Assembly (NCBI RefSeq): GCF_900114495.1
Contig: NZ_FOZI01000007.1
Location: 57,830-121,829, forward strand
Direction: 5' to 3'
DNA: 64,000 nt
From: Dyella sp. OK004
GTDB taxonomy: Bacteria > Pseudomonadota > Gammaproteobacteria > Xanthomonadales > Rhodanobacteraceae
Within the stretch, counting starts at the first letter, position 1; each line of letters begins with the position of its first letter. The notes under the pieces were generated by a model. It was not told where the DNA came from. It searched no databases and worked only from the letters and a program-made list of their open reading frames with translations. Of the stretch, positions 1 to 9,256 are shown one piece after another. Both the position numbers and the translations under genes were made by a program.

Positions 1-691
1 GCCCGGGATCGCCTGGGCCGGCGCCGACCAGCGTCACCGAACCCCTGGCCGGCTCGACACCGAGCGCGCTCAACGCATCCAGCATGACGTGCTCAGCCTC
101 GGCAGGCTGGGCGCGACGGAGCAGCGGCAGGACCGGACCATCATGCAGCCAGTCATAGAAGCCACGACGTTCCGCCAGCCCGGGAAAGCGATGCACGATG
201 CTGCTGCGATGCTGCTGTGCGAGCGTCACCAGCGCCCCGAGCGCATGGTCCAGCACGCGCTCCAGCGTCTCGCGCACGCGGCGCGCCAGCGCCGGCGCCG
301 CACCGGCGGTGGAGATGGCCACCATCAGCGGCGAACGATCAACTACTGCAGGCACATGAAAACGCGACAGCGATGCATCGTCGACCACGTTCACCAGAAG
401 GCGCCGCGCCGCAGCGTCCGCGGCAACCTGTGCATTGAGGGCGCGATCGTCCGTGGCAGCTATCGCCAGCCACACATCATCGAGCCATGCCGACTGATAA
501 CAATCATGCAGCCACGTTACCTGGCCGCCGCCAGCGAGCCGTGCCAGAGCGGGATTCAATTGTGGTGCGCCCACCCGCACCTTCGCACCAGTAGCGAGCA
601 AAGCAGCGACCTTGCGCTCAGCCACCGCGCCACCGCCGATCACCAGCACCGGCAGCCCCTTCAGGTCAGCAAATAGCGGATACAGCTTCAT
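1..691 (-). CDS. cysG: Siroheme synthase CysG, N-terminal part (runs off the window)
   Basis: Partial gene; its 3' end lies beyond position 1. The ATG at 691 opens with MKLYPLFADLKGLPVLVIGG, the NAD-binding glycine-rich start of the precorrin-2 dehydrogenase / sirohydrochlorin ferrochelatase domain. That domain fills about residues 1-210. From about residue 215 the frame enters the uroporphyrinogen-III methyltransferase domain (GSVTLVGAGPGDPG). CysG makes siroheme, the cofactor of NirB, and is the last visible gene of the nitrate operon, 22 bp downstream of nasA. The family assignment is firm; whether the missing methyltransferase part is intact cannot be seen. Confidence 0.93.
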   Translation of the reverse strand, partial: MKLYPLFADLKGLPVLVIGGGAVAERKVAALLATGAKVRVGAPQLNPALARLAGGGQVTWLHDCYQSAWLDDVWLAIAATDDRALNAQVAADAAARRLLVNVVDDASLSRFHVPAVVDRSPLMVAISTAGAAPALARRVRETLERVLDHALGALVTLAQQHRSSIVHRFPGLAERRGFYDWLHDGPVLPLLRRAQPAEAEHVMLDALSALGVEPARGSVTLVGAGPGDPG

Positions 692-713
692 GATTTGCCC
701 CTCGGTCGTTGCC

Positions 714-3425
714 TCACGCGCCCGCCTCCGCTTGCACCTCGGCAATCAGTTGTCGCAACTCCGGCACACAAGAGCCGCAGTTGCCGCCCGCGCGCAAGCT
801 GGCGGTAATTTGCGCAGGCGTTTCCAGTCGCTTCTCGCGAATCGCGGCACAGAGCGTGTTACGCCCCACCCCGAAGCACGAGCACACGATGGGCCCGCTG
901 TCGCCATCCGCATTGGGCGGCTCGCCGGCCAACAGACCCACGCGATCACTTTCATCGAGGCGCTCCTGCGCAAACAGGCCCGCCAGCCATTGGCGCGCCG
1001 GCAGGTCCTGACGTGCGGAAAGAAACATGCACGATTCGATGCGATCGTCGATGACGTACGCGGCGCGATAGACACCCGTGCTGCGGTCTTCGTATTCCAG
1101 CCAGTCGGCGTCAGGATCGTCGACGCCGAGCCATGCGCGCGCCCACGCGCCGCAATCCGCCAGCCGATCGCGATGGGCGATCTCGTAGCGCAGAAAACGC
1201 TCGCCGCGAATGAGCGTCCAATAGCTCGGCCCGGAAGGTGGAAACGCTCGTCGTCCGAATGCAAAGCCATACCAGCGCACCGGGAACGGCTCTACCCAGA
1301 CCGGCGTGTGCTTGAACTCCGGTTCGCCGGAAACCGGATCCACTACCGGATTGACCAATCCGCCGACACGCGCATCGGAGGCAAACTGGTCGTTCCAGTG
1401 AATCGGCACGAACACATGGCCGACAAGAATGCCGCCGCCATGGCGCACACGCGCGACCATCGCCCCCCAGCGTGAACGCACCCGTGCCAGTTCGCCTTCG
1501 CGCACGCCGAAGCGCAACGCGTCATGGGGGTGCATGTCGATGTACGGCTCGCTGATATGTCCCGCTAACCGGGGCGATTTTCCGGTTCGCGTCATGGTGT
1601 GCCATTGATCACGCACGCGGCCGGTATTGAGCACGAGCGGATACTCGGCGTCGGGCGCATGCACGGGCGCGCGGCCGGGCGTGGCGATAAAACGCGCGCG
1701 GCGATCGCTGTGCGCAAAGCATCCGTCCGCAAACATCCTCTGCGTTCCGCTGCCATCCTCCATCACCGGCCACTGCACCGGCATGAGTGCGTCGTAGCCT
1801 TGCTGGCTCAATGTCGCAAGGGCACCCAGGTTGAGCTGCCGTGGCGCAGCAGGCTGACCGTCGCTGAGCGGCTCGCGATTGCGGAAGGCGGTGAGCCGCG
1901 CGTGCTCCACGAAAATATCGTGCGGTCCGTCGAACTGGAAACCGCGCCCGAAACCCAGCCGTTGCGCAACGTCGCAGACCATGCGCCAGTCGGCCCGTGC
2001 TTCCCCCGGCGCAGGCAGGAACGGCCGTTGACGGGAGACGCGTCGTTCGGAACTAGTCACGGTGCCGTTTTTCTCGCCCCAGCCAAGCGCAGGTAACAAC
2101 ACGTGGGCGAACGCATTGGTGTCCGTCGCTTCGACGATGTCGGAGCACACCACCAGTTCGCACGCTTCCAGCGCGCGTTTCACGCGGTCTGCATCGGGCA
2201 GGCTCACCACCGGATTGGTGCCCATGATCCACAGTGCTTTTACCTGCCCCTGCAGCACCGCGTCGAACAGCTCCACCGCTTTCAGCCCCGGCTGGGAGGC
2301 GATGCGCGGTGAATCCCAGAACGACTGCACGATGTCGCGATGCACCGCCTCGTGCAGCTCCATATGCGCGGCAAGCATGTTGGCCAGCCCGCCCACCTCG
2401 CGCCCACCCATGGCATTGGGCTGTCCTGTGATCGAGAACGGCCCCATGCCCGGCCTGCCGATGCGCCCGGTGAGCAGATGGCAGTTGATGATGCCGTTGA
2501 CCTTGTCCGTGCCACTGGACGATTGGTTCACACCTTGCGAGAACAGGCTGACGGTTTTCTCGTAGCGTGCGAACCAGCGATAGAAGGTCAGCAGGTCGGC
2601 CAGCTGCACGCCACAGATACGCGCCACCTCTGCAGGGTCGCCCGCATCGGCATCGGCTGCCGCCAGCGCTTGTGCCAGCCCCTGTGTGTGCGCATCGACA
2701 AAGGCGGCGTCCATTGCACCGTGCCGGAACAGAAACGACAGCAGGCCGTTGAACAGCCAGACGTCGGTGCCCGGCCTTACCGGCAGATGCAAGTCCGCCG
2801 ACTCGCAGGTCGCGGTGAAGCGCGGGTCGATCACCACGATGCGCGTACCGCTGCCCTGCTCCCTGGCCTGGACCATGCGCTGGAAGATCACCGGATGGCA
2901 CCACGCCGTATTCGAGCCGACCAGCACGATGAGCTCCGCCTGCTCCAGGTCCTCATAGCAACCCGGCACCGTGTCCTCACCGAACGCGCGCTTGTGCCCG
3001 GCTACCGCCGAGGACATGCACAGGCGTGAATTGGTGTCGATATTGGCGGTACCGATGTATCCCTTGGCCAACTTGTTGACGACGTAGTAGTCCTCGGTCA
3101 GCAGCTGACCAGACACGTAGAAGGCCACTGCATCCGGGCCATGACTGTCGATGATCTGGCGGAAACCGCTGGCTACACGATCGAGTGCTTCACTCCAATC
3201 CACTTGCCGAAGCGCCCCGTCCAGCTCGCGCAGTTTCGGTTGGAGCAGACGTCCCTCCATGCCCATGGTCTCGCCTAGCGCTGCGCCCTTCACGCACAGG
3301 CGGCCGAAATTGGAACCATGCTGGGGATCGCCCGTCACGTTGACCACACCATCGGCGCCGACGTTCGCAAGTACGCCACAACCGACGCCGCAATACGGAC
3401 AGGTGGTGGCCACTGCGCCATTCAT
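714..3425 (-). CDS. nasA: Assimilatory nitrate reductase, molybdopterin catalytic subunit NasA
   Basis: 903 aa. It reduces nitrate to nitrite in the cytoplasm using bis-MGD and Fe-S clusters. An N-terminal [4Fe-4S] motif uses Cys9, Cys12, Cys16 and Cys44 (CPYCGVGC...GRLC). The long molybdopterin oxidoreductase body follows, then a molydopterin-dinucleotide domain, and at the C terminus a BFD-like [2Fe-2S] domain (CSCFGVGRN...GGNCGSCVPEL). The chosen ATG at 3425 overlaps the upstream stop as ATGA; a longer frame from 3497 would overlap the upstream gene by 75 bp and adds no conserved sequence. It is translationally coupled to the FAD reductase gene upstream, its likely electron donor. Confidence 0.95.
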   Translation of the reverse strand: MNGAVATTCPYCGVGCGVLANVGADGVVNVTGDPQHGSNFGRLCVKGAALGETMGMEGRLLQPKLRELDGALRQVDWSEALDRVASGFRQIIDSHGPDAVAFYVSGQLLTEDYYVVNKLAKGYIGTANIDTNSRLCMSSAVAGHKRAFGEDTVPGCYEDLEQAELIVLVGSNTAWCHPVIFQRMVQAREQGSGTRIVVIDPRFTATCESADLHLPVRPGTDVWLFNGLLSFLFRHGAMDAAFVDAHTQGLAQALAAADADAGDPAEVARICGVQLADLLTFYRWFARYEKTVSLFSQGVNQSSSGTDKVNGIINCHLLTGRIGRPGMGPFSITGQPNAMGGREVGGLANMLAAHMELHEAVHRDIVQSFWDSPRIASQPGLKAVELFDAVLQGQVKALWIMGTNPVVSLPDADRVKRALEACELVVCSDIVEATDTNAFAHVLLPALGWGEKNGTVTSSERRVSRQRPFLPAPGEARADWRMVCDVAQRLGFGRGFQFDGPHDIFVEHARLTAFRNREPLSDGQPAAPRQLNLGALATLSQQGYDALMPVQWPVMEDGSGTQRMFADGCFAHSDRRARFIATPGRAPVHAPDAEYPLVLNTGRVRDQWHTMTRTGKSPRLAGHISEPYIDMHPHDALRFGVREGELARVRSRWGAMVARVRHGGGILVGHVFVPIHWNDQFASDARVGGLVNPVVDPVSGEPEFKHTPVWVEPFPVRWYGFAFGRRAFPPSGPSYWTLIRGERFLRYEIAHRDRLADCGAWARAWLGVDDPDADWLEYEDRSTGVYRAAYVIDDRIESCMFLSARQDLPARQWLAGLFAQERLDESDRVGLLAGEPPNADGDSGPIVCSCFGVGRNTLCAAIREKRLETPAQITASLRAGGNCGSCVPELRQLIAEVQAEAGA

Positions 3426-4684
3426 GCGGCTATCCCGGTATTTCCGGCAACCGGTGTCTGGCAATAACTGCGGCCGAACAACAACCGATCGCGCCATGGC
3501 GCAATGTCCGTGCCGTTCTGTATCAACTCGAAATACCAGCCGCCCTCCTTCGCGTCGCCATACAGCACCGCACCGACGAGACGGTTCTCCCTGAGCACCA
3601 GCCGCTTGTAGACGCCACGGCGCGGATCGCGCAACACCAGGTCCTCGGTGCCGGCGCCGCCGATGAAGTCGCCGGCCGAATACAGATCAATGCCGGTGAC
3701 CTTCAGCCGGGTAGCACTTTCCGCTGCGCGATAGCGGCGATGCCCAAAGCGCGCCAGATGCGCCGCGCAGACCCGCGCCTGCTCCCACGCCGGCGCCACC
3801 AGGCCGAAGGTCGCTTTGCGATGCTGCACGCACTCGCCGACCGCATAGATCAGCGGATCGTAGGTTTGCAAGGTGTCGTCGACCACAATGCCGCGCTCGC
3901 AATAAATGCCGCTCGACTGGGCCAGCGCCATGTCGGGACGTACCCCCACGGCCATCACCACCAGGTCGGCGTCAATGCGACTGTCATCGGCCAGCGCGAC
4001 GCCTTGCACGCGCTCGCGGCCATACAGCGAAACCGTCTCCGCATCGAGCTGAAGTGTGAGGCCACGCGCCTGCAGGTTGCTGGCGAGCAACTTCGCCGCG
4101 TCGGCGTTGAGCTGCTGGTTGAGCAATACATGGCTGCGATGGATCAGGCTCACCTGCATGCCACGCCGGGACAAACCGTTGGCCGCCTCGATGCCCAGCA
4201 GGCCACCACCGATCACCGCGGCACGCTGGTAGGTATCGGCAGCCGCCACCATGCGTTCCACATCGTCGATGCCGCGGAAGCAGACCACGCCCGGCAAGTC
4301 GTTGCCCGGCACCGGCAACATCACTGGCTGCGAACCCGTGGCGATCAGCAGGCGGTCATAGGCGAGCTCGACACCGGCACGCGACCGCACGCGCCGGCGC
4401 ACGCGATCGATCGCCACCACCGGGTCGCCTGCGTGCAGCGCAATACCATTCGCGGCATACCACTCGGGCGTATTGAGCATGATGTCGTCCGCCTGCTTCT
4501 CACCGCTGAGCAGCAGCGAAAGCATGATGCGGTTGTAGTTGCCGTAGGGCTCGGCGCCGAACACGCTGATGTCGTACAGATCCGGCGCGAGCTGCAACAA
4601 CTCCTCCACCGTGCGGATGCCGGCCATGCCATTGCCGATGACCACCAGCCGAGGGCGACGCTGATGAAGTATCGCCATCGTCAT
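3422..4684 (-). CDS. FAD/NAD(P)-dependent reductase component of nitrate reductase (NasB-like)
   Basis: 420 aa. A pyridine-nucleotide disulfide-oxidoreductase fold resembling the N-terminal half of NirB: FAD-binding start VVIGNGMAGIRTVEEL near residue 13, an NAD-binding GGGLLGIEAANGL segment near residue 157 and the AVGE motif near residue 275. It probably passes electrons from NAD(P)H to NasA, whose gene overlaps its stop codon by 4 bp. The cytoplasmic role is inferred from position and family. Its first ten codons (MTMAILHQRRP) lie in the left outer arm of the nested palindrome at 4652-4941, so the translation start sits beside a very stable potential hairpin. NirB-like FAD reductase is a safe generic name. 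Confidence 0.85.
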   Translation of the reverse strand: MTMAILHQRRPRLVVIGNGMAGIRTVEELLQLAPDLYDISVFGAEPYGNYNRIMLSLLLSGEKQADDIMLNTPEWYAANGIALHAGDPVVAIDRVRRRVRSRAGVELAYDRLLIATGSQPVMLPVPGNDLPGVVCFRGIDDVERMVAAADTYQRAAVIGGGLLGIEAANGLSRRGMQVSLIHRSHVLLNQQLNADAAKLLASNLQARGLTLQLDAETVSLYGRERVQGVALADDSRIDADLVVMAVGVRPDMALAQSSGIYCERGIVVDDTLQTYDPLIYAVGECVQHRKATFGLVAPAWEQARVCAAHLARFGHRRYRAAESATRLKVTGIDLYSAGDFIGGAGTEDLVLRDPRRGVYKRLVLRENRLVGAVLYGDAKEGGWYFELIQNGTDIAPWRDRLLFGRSYCQTPVAGNTGIAA

Positions 4685-4941
4685 GATGCCTGGAAGGCTC
4701 GCAGGCCGCGCCGCGTGGCGCAGGGAAGACTGGTCGTCTTGGCAAGCCGCGCGGCGCGGCCTGCGAGCCTTCCAGGCATCACCCCGTCATTTGAAATGTC
4801 ATCCGCTGGGGCCAGCCCTGTCTGTTCGCAGGCCTTCGGTCCGCCGTCTCGACAGACCACCAGTCTGCTTTCGACGACGGCCCTATGGCCCGCGAACAGA
4901 CAGGGCTGGTGACGATGGCGATACTTCATCAGCGTCGCCCT
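4652..4941. repeat. 290-bp nested palindrome: two 98-bp hairpins between 32-bp inverted arms
   Basis: Outer arms 4652-4683 and 4910-4941 are perfect 32-bp reverse complements; the left arm contains the first codons of the downstream reductase gene. Directly inside are hairpin 1 (4684-4781; perfect 32-bp stem 4684-4715 / 4750-4781) and hairpin 2 (4812-4909; 18-bp perfect outer stem 4812-4829 / 4892-4909, imperfect further in). A 30-bp spacer (4782-4811) with cccc/gggg ends and a cattt-g-aaatg core separates them. Lengths run 32-98-30-98-32. Both hairpins carry tcgcaggcc near the same offset and end in a small agac-N5-gtct stem, so they look related. No transposase or coding capacity is present. 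Confidence 0.9.
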
Positions 4942-4955
4942 TGACCGCCTTCCGG

Positions 4956-5306
4956 TCATCGGCTATCGCGCCTGACCCATACACGGTCATCTTGCAGGCG
5001 CACCTCCCAGGTACGCACTGCATGTTCCGGCGATTCCAGGCATTCGCCGCTGCGCAGATCGAAATGCTGTTTGTAGATCGGCGACGCCACCACGATGCTT
5101 TCGCCCAGGCTGCCCACCAGACCACGCGACAGCACCGCAGCCTGCGAATGCGGGTCGACATTGGCGATGGCGTAGAAGTCGCCCTCCCCGACCCGGAATA
5201 TCGCCACCTGCTCGCCGTCCACCAAAGCGCACACGCCGGTATCCGGAACGATGTCGCCGATGCCGCAAACGGCCATCCATTCGTTATTCATGCCGAGCTC
5301 GCTCAT
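4956..5306 (-). CDS. nirD: Nitrite reductase (NADH) small subunit NirD
   Basis: 116 aa, the usual size. A Rieske-fold protein without the cluster-binding Cys-His pairs, as is normal for NirD; visible family segments are WMAVCGIGDIVPDTGVCALV and SPIYKQHFDLRSGEC. It partners NirB in reduction of nitrite to ammonium. The ATG at 5306 has GGAG eight bases upstream (within the nirB end); a GTG at 5315 overlapping the nirB stop is the alternative. Downstream, before the reductase gene, lies the 290-bp nested palindrome, an unusual interruption of an otherwise tight operon. Confidence 0.92.
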   Translation of the reverse strand: MSELGMNNEWMAVCGIGDIVPDTGVCALVDGEQVAIFRVGEGDFYAIANVDPHSQAAVLSRGLVGSLGESIVVASPIYKQHFDLRSGECLESPEHAVRTWEVRLQDDRVWVRRDSR

Positions 5307-5311
5307 TGTCG

Positions 5312-7882
5312 TCACTCCGCCAGCACCGTGACCGGTATGCGGGCATGCCGGCCGCGCTTCTCTTCTGCCGTTGCCGGGCGTATCTGTCCGCGCTCCGGCA
5401 CGAAGACGACGTTGTCGTCGCTGGCGTCGCTATTGACGAAGTGGTGGAAGCGGCGACGTGTTTCCGGGTCGCTCACGGCGCGCTTCCACTCGCACTCGTA
5501 GGTATCCACCACGAGCTTCATCTGCGCTTCCAGCTCGGCAGCGATACCCAGGCGGTCATCGATGATGACGCTGCGCAGATAGTCCATCCCGCCTTCGAGG
5601 TTGTCGCGCCATACGCTGGTGCGCTGGAGCCGGTCGGCCGTGCTGATGTAGAACATCAGGAAGAGGTCGATGTAACGCACCAGGGTGGCCGTATCCAGGT
5701 CGCCCGCCAATAGTTCAGCGTGACGCGGCTTCATGCCGCCGTTGCCGCACACGTAGAGGTTCCAGCCTTTTTCGGTGGCGATCACGCCCACGTCCTTGCC
5801 CTGCGCCTCGGCGCACTCGCGGGTGCACCCTGACACGGCAAACTTCAGCTTATGCGGCGAACGCAACCCCTTGTAGCGGTTCTCCAGATCGATCGCGGTG
5901 CCTACCGAATCCTGCACGCCATAGCGGCACCAGGTGGAACCCACGCAGGACTTCACCGTGCGCAGCGACTTGCCATAGGCATGCCCCGATTCGAAACCGG
6001 CGGCGATCAGCTCCTCCCAGATCAGCGGCAGCTGCTCCAACCGCGCGCCGAACATGTCTACGCGCTGGCCACCAGTGATCTTGGTGTAGAGGCCGTACTT
6101 CTTGGCCACCTGGCCCACAGCGATCAGCCCGTCGGGCGTCACCTCCCCACCCGGCATGCGCGGCACTACCGAGTAGCTGCCATCCTTCTGAATATTGGCG
6201 AGGAAGTAGTCGTTGGAATCCTGCAGCGATGCATGTTCCTTCTGCAGCACGAACTCGTTCCAGCATGAAGCCAGGATGCTCGCCGCAGTGGGTTTGCAGA
6301 TATCGCAGCCCAAACCCTTGCCATGGCGCGCGAGCAATTCATCGAAGCGGCGGATGCGCTCCACGCGTACCAGGTGGTACAGCTCCTGGCGCGAATACGC
6401 GAAGTGCTCGCACAGATGGTTGTCGACCGCCAAGCCTTGGCGTTTCATCTCCGCCTTCATGACCTGGGTGACCAGCGGCACGCAGCCGCCGCACGTCGTG
6501 CCCGCGCGCGTCGCGGCCTTCAAGGCGCCGACCGAAGTCGCGCCGGTCATGACGGCATCGCACAACTGCCCCTTGGACACGTTGTTGCACGAACAAATTT
6601 GCGCGGAAGCCGGCAACGCATCGATGGAGAGTCCCGACTTGGCCTTGCCGTCGGACGAAGGAAGAATGAGAAACTCCGGCGCTTCGGGAAGCTCCAGCCC
6701 GTTGAGCATCATCTGCAGCAGCGTGCCGTATTCGGCGGCATCGCCCACCAGCACGCCACCCAGCAGCCGCTTGCCGTCTCCAGAAACCACCAGTTTCTTA
6801 TAGATCTGCCGACGCTCGTCGCTGAACTGGTAGCTACGGCTGCCCGGCGTCGTGCCATGGGCATCGCCGATGCTGGCCACATCCACGCCCATCAGCTTGA
6901 GCTTGGTGGACATGTCGGCCCCGGCAAACTCCGGCAGGCTCGGCGCCTGCTTGCGCGTGAGCAACGCATGCAAATGGTTCGCTACCACTCGCGCCATCTC
7001 GTAACCCGGCGCTACCAGGCCAAAGATCTTCCCGCCCCATTGTGCGCACTCGCCGATGGCGTAGACGTCGCGATCGCGTGTGCGACAGAAGTTGTCGACC
7101 ATGATGCCGCCACGCTGGCCCACACCTAGTTCGCTCTGTCGCGCCAGGTCGTCGCGCGGGCGAATACCGGCGGAGAACACAATCAGGTCGGTCTCGAGTT
7201 GGCTGTCATCGGCGAACGTCATGCGATGGCGCGCCGTTTCGCCATCAACGATGGCCTGCGTGTTCTTTCCCGTATGCACTGTGAGACCAAGGTCCTCAAT
7301 GGACCGCCGCAGCATCTGCCCGCCGATGTCGTCCACCTGCACCGCCATCAGGCGCGGCGCGAATTCCACCACGTGGGTCTCGAGCCTCATGTCGCGCAAT
7401 GCCTTGGCGCATTCCAGCCCCAGCAGGCCGCCACCTATCACCACGCCATGCCGGGCATTCGTGCCCCATTGGCTCAGCGCTTCCAGATCGTCGAGCGTAC
7501 GGTAGACCAGGCAACCCGGCCGGTCGTTGCCGGGAATCGGCGGCACAAACGGCGTTGAGCCTGTGGCCAGCACCAGCTTGTCGTAAGAGATCACTTCGCC
7601 GTCGGCGGTCGTCACTCGCTTGAACGCGCGATCAATCTGCACGGCGCGCGTGGCGAGCCGCAGGTGCAGGCCCGGCTGCTCGAAGAATCCGGGTGCCACC
7701 AGCGAGAGATCGTCCGCGCTCTTGCCCGCAAAGAATTCCGACAAGTGCACCCGGTCATAGGCCGGGCGGTTTTCCTCGCACAACACGGTGATGTCCAGGT
7801 CATGCAGCTGGAGCGCTACCAACTCCTCCAGCAACTTGTGTCCCACCATGCCATTGCCGATCACGACAAGCTTCAGCGCCAT
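5312..7882 (-). CDS. nirB: Nitrite reductase (NADH) large subunit NirB
   Basis: 856 aa, full length. Order: FAD-binding start (VVIGNGMVGHKLLEELV), NAD-binding GGGLLGLECAKAL near residue 150, a BFD-type [2Fe-2S] domain near residues 430-480 (CSCNNVSKGQ...GTTCGGCVP), then nitrite/sulfite reductase ferredoxin-like halves ending in the siroheme-[4Fe-4S] ligands CVGSTWC and CTREC near residues 645-690. It reduces nitrite to ammonium with NADH in the cytoplasm; siroheme would come from the CysG encoded at the end of the operon. GGAGG lies eight bases before the ATG. It follows the transporter gene by 21 bp. Confidence 0.96.
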   Translation of the reverse strand: MALKLVVIGNGMVGHKLLEELVALQLHDLDITVLCEENRPAYDRVHLSEFFAGKSADDLSLVAPGFFEQPGLHLRLATRAVQIDRAFKRVTTADGEVISYDKLVLATGSTPFVPPIPGNDRPGCLVYRTLDDLEALSQWGTNARHGVVIGGGLLGLECAKALRDMRLETHVVEFAPRLMAVQVDDIGGQMLRRSIEDLGLTVHTGKNTQAIVDGETARHRMTFADDSQLETDLIVFSAGIRPRDDLARQSELGVGQRGGIMVDNFCRTRDRDVYAIGECAQWGGKIFGLVAPGYEMARVVANHLHALLTRKQAPSLPEFAGADMSTKLKLMGVDVASIGDAHGTTPGSRSYQFSDERRQIYKKLVVSGDGKRLLGGVLVGDAAEYGTLLQMMLNGLELPEAPEFLILPSSDGKAKSGLSIDALPASAQICSCNNVSKGQLCDAVMTGATSVGALKAATRAGTTCGGCVPLVTQVMKAEMKRQGLAVDNHLCEHFAYSRQELYHLVRVERIRRFDELLARHGKGLGCDICKPTAASILASCWNEFVLQKEHASLQDSNDYFLANIQKDGSYSVVPRMPGGEVTPDGLIAVGQVAKKYGLYTKITGGQRVDMFGARLEQLPLIWEELIAAGFESGHAYGKSLRTVKSCVGSTWCRYGVQDSVGTAIDLENRYKGLRSPHKLKFAVSGCTRECAEAQGKDVGVIATEKGWNLYVCGNGGMKPRHAELLAGDLDTATLVRYIDLFLMFYISTADRLQRTSVWRDNLEGGMDYLRSVIIDDRLGIAAELEAQMKLVVDTYECEWKRAVSDPETRRRFHHFVNSDASDDNVVFVPERGQIRPATAEEKRGRHARIPVTVLAE

Positions 7883-7903
7883 CTCGATGGCCTCCCCGCC
7901 CCG

Positions 7904-9256
7904 TCAGTCGATTGCCAGCGCAGCAGGCGCCGATGCATCGGCACGACCCTGTTGCAAGGATTCCCGATAAAGCCGCTCTTCGTGGGCCGCATGCTCATGA
8001 CTGAAGCGCACCGCGAGCGCGCACAGCGAACCGGCGATCACAAAACCGCCCAGATACATAAAGGTGTGTTGCACCGAGCCGGTGGCTTTCTGCAGGAAGC
8101 CAGCGGCCACGGCTCCCACGTTGCCGCCCGCACCCACGATGCCTGCCACCCCGCCGAGTGCTTTGCGATCGATGAAAGGCACCAGCGCGTAGGTCGCGCC
8201 GCAAGCCATGTGCGTGCACAGGCCAAAGGCAAGCATGGCGGTCACGGCGATACCGGCGCCCTGCGCTCCCGAGAACCACAGCAGGCCCAATCCCTCAGCC
8301 AGCATCAGGATGCATAGCAGACGCGCGCGTGCCGGCAGGCCATGTCTGCGCGCCAGGCGATCCGACGCCAGACCGCCCAGCGCACGCGCGAACAAGGCGA
8401 GCAACCCGAAGCCGCCGACCGCGAGTCCCGCCGAACGGAGATTCAGTCCGAAGCGATCAACGTAATAGCCGGCAGCCACGCCATGTACGAACAGCTCGAT
8501 GCCGAAACAACCGGCATAGGTGACGAACAACATCCACACCCGATAGTTGCGCGAGGCGAGCCGGAACGCGCTCCAGCCACCGCCCTTGCCGCTGTTCACC
8601 GCCACGCCGCGCGCGCGCAGTTCCCGGTAATCGCCTTGCGGGCCATCCTGCGTGTACTTCCAGTACAGCACGCCCACGACCACCATCAGCACACCCGGAA
8701 CCAGCATTGCCACCCGCCAACCCTGGCCGTTGCTCACACCAAGGGCCACCAGGCCGGCAAGCACCCAGGGCATCGCAGCCTGCGCCACGCCACCACCGGC
8801 GTTACCCCAGCCAGCCGCCGTCGCATTGGCCGTGCCCACCACATTGGGCGCGAACATCACCGACGTGTGGTACTGCGTCACCACGAAGCCTGCACCGACG
8901 ATGCCGATCGCCATGCGAATCAGCAGGAAGGAGGCATAGTCGTGCACCAGCAACATGCCGAACACGGGCAACGATCCCAACAGCAATAGACCGGTATACG
9001 TGCGGCGCGGTCCCAGGCTGTCGCATAGCGGACCGATCAATAGCCGTCCAAAAATAGTGACGGCAACCGCGGCGATGTTGATATTGGCAATCTGATCCGC
9101 ACTGAGATGGAATTCGTCCTTCACCAACGGCATCAACGGCGCTACGGCGAACCAGGCAAAAAAGCAGACGAAGAACGCCAGCCAGCTGAGATGAAACGCG
9201 CGCATGGGTGGCGTCCGCCACTGGAACAATTCGATCCGTGTCGCTTTGCCCGACAT
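7904..9256 (-). CDS. Nitrate/nitrite MFS transporter (NarK/NasA family)
   Basis: 450 aa, about 12 hydrophobic segments. The NNP-family signature is seen as GWGNAGGGVAQAAMPWVL and, in the second half, GIVGAGGNVGAVAAGFL. It imports nitrate across the inner membrane as first gene of the assimilatory operon. The ATG at 9256 is chosen because GGAGG lies a few bases upstream (GGAGGCGAT-ATG); a frame from 9310 adds only low-complexity sequence. Because nirB, nirD, nasB-like, nasA and cysG follow, uptake for assimilation rather than respiratory export is likely. Confidence 0.93.
   Translation of the reverse strand: MSGKATRIELFQWRTPPMRAFHLSWLAFFVCFFAWFAVAPLMPLVKDEFHLSADQIANINIAAVAVTIFGRLLIGPLCDSLGPRRTYTGLLLLGSLPVFGMLLVHDYASFLLIRMAIGIVGAGFVVTQYHTSVMFAPNVVGTANATAAGWGNAGGGVAQAAMPWVLAGLVALGVSNGQGWRVAMLVPGVLMVVVGVLYWKYTQDGPQGDYRELRARGVAVNSGKGGGWSAFRLASRNYRVWMLFVTYAGCFGIELFVHGVAAGYYVDRFGLNLRSAGLAVGGFGLLALFARALGGLASDRLARRHGLPARARLLCILMLAEGLGLLWFSGAQGAGIAVTAMLAFGLCTHMACGATYALVPFIDRKALGGVAGIVGAGGNVGAVAAGFLQKATGSVQHTFMYLGGFVIAGSLCALAVRFSHEHAAHEERLYRESLQQGRADASAPAALAID

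Noticed and set aside
4684..4909. The two hairpins read as integron attC sites
   Set aside because: No core-site consensus, no integrase or cassette array nearby, and the stems are far more perfect than attC.
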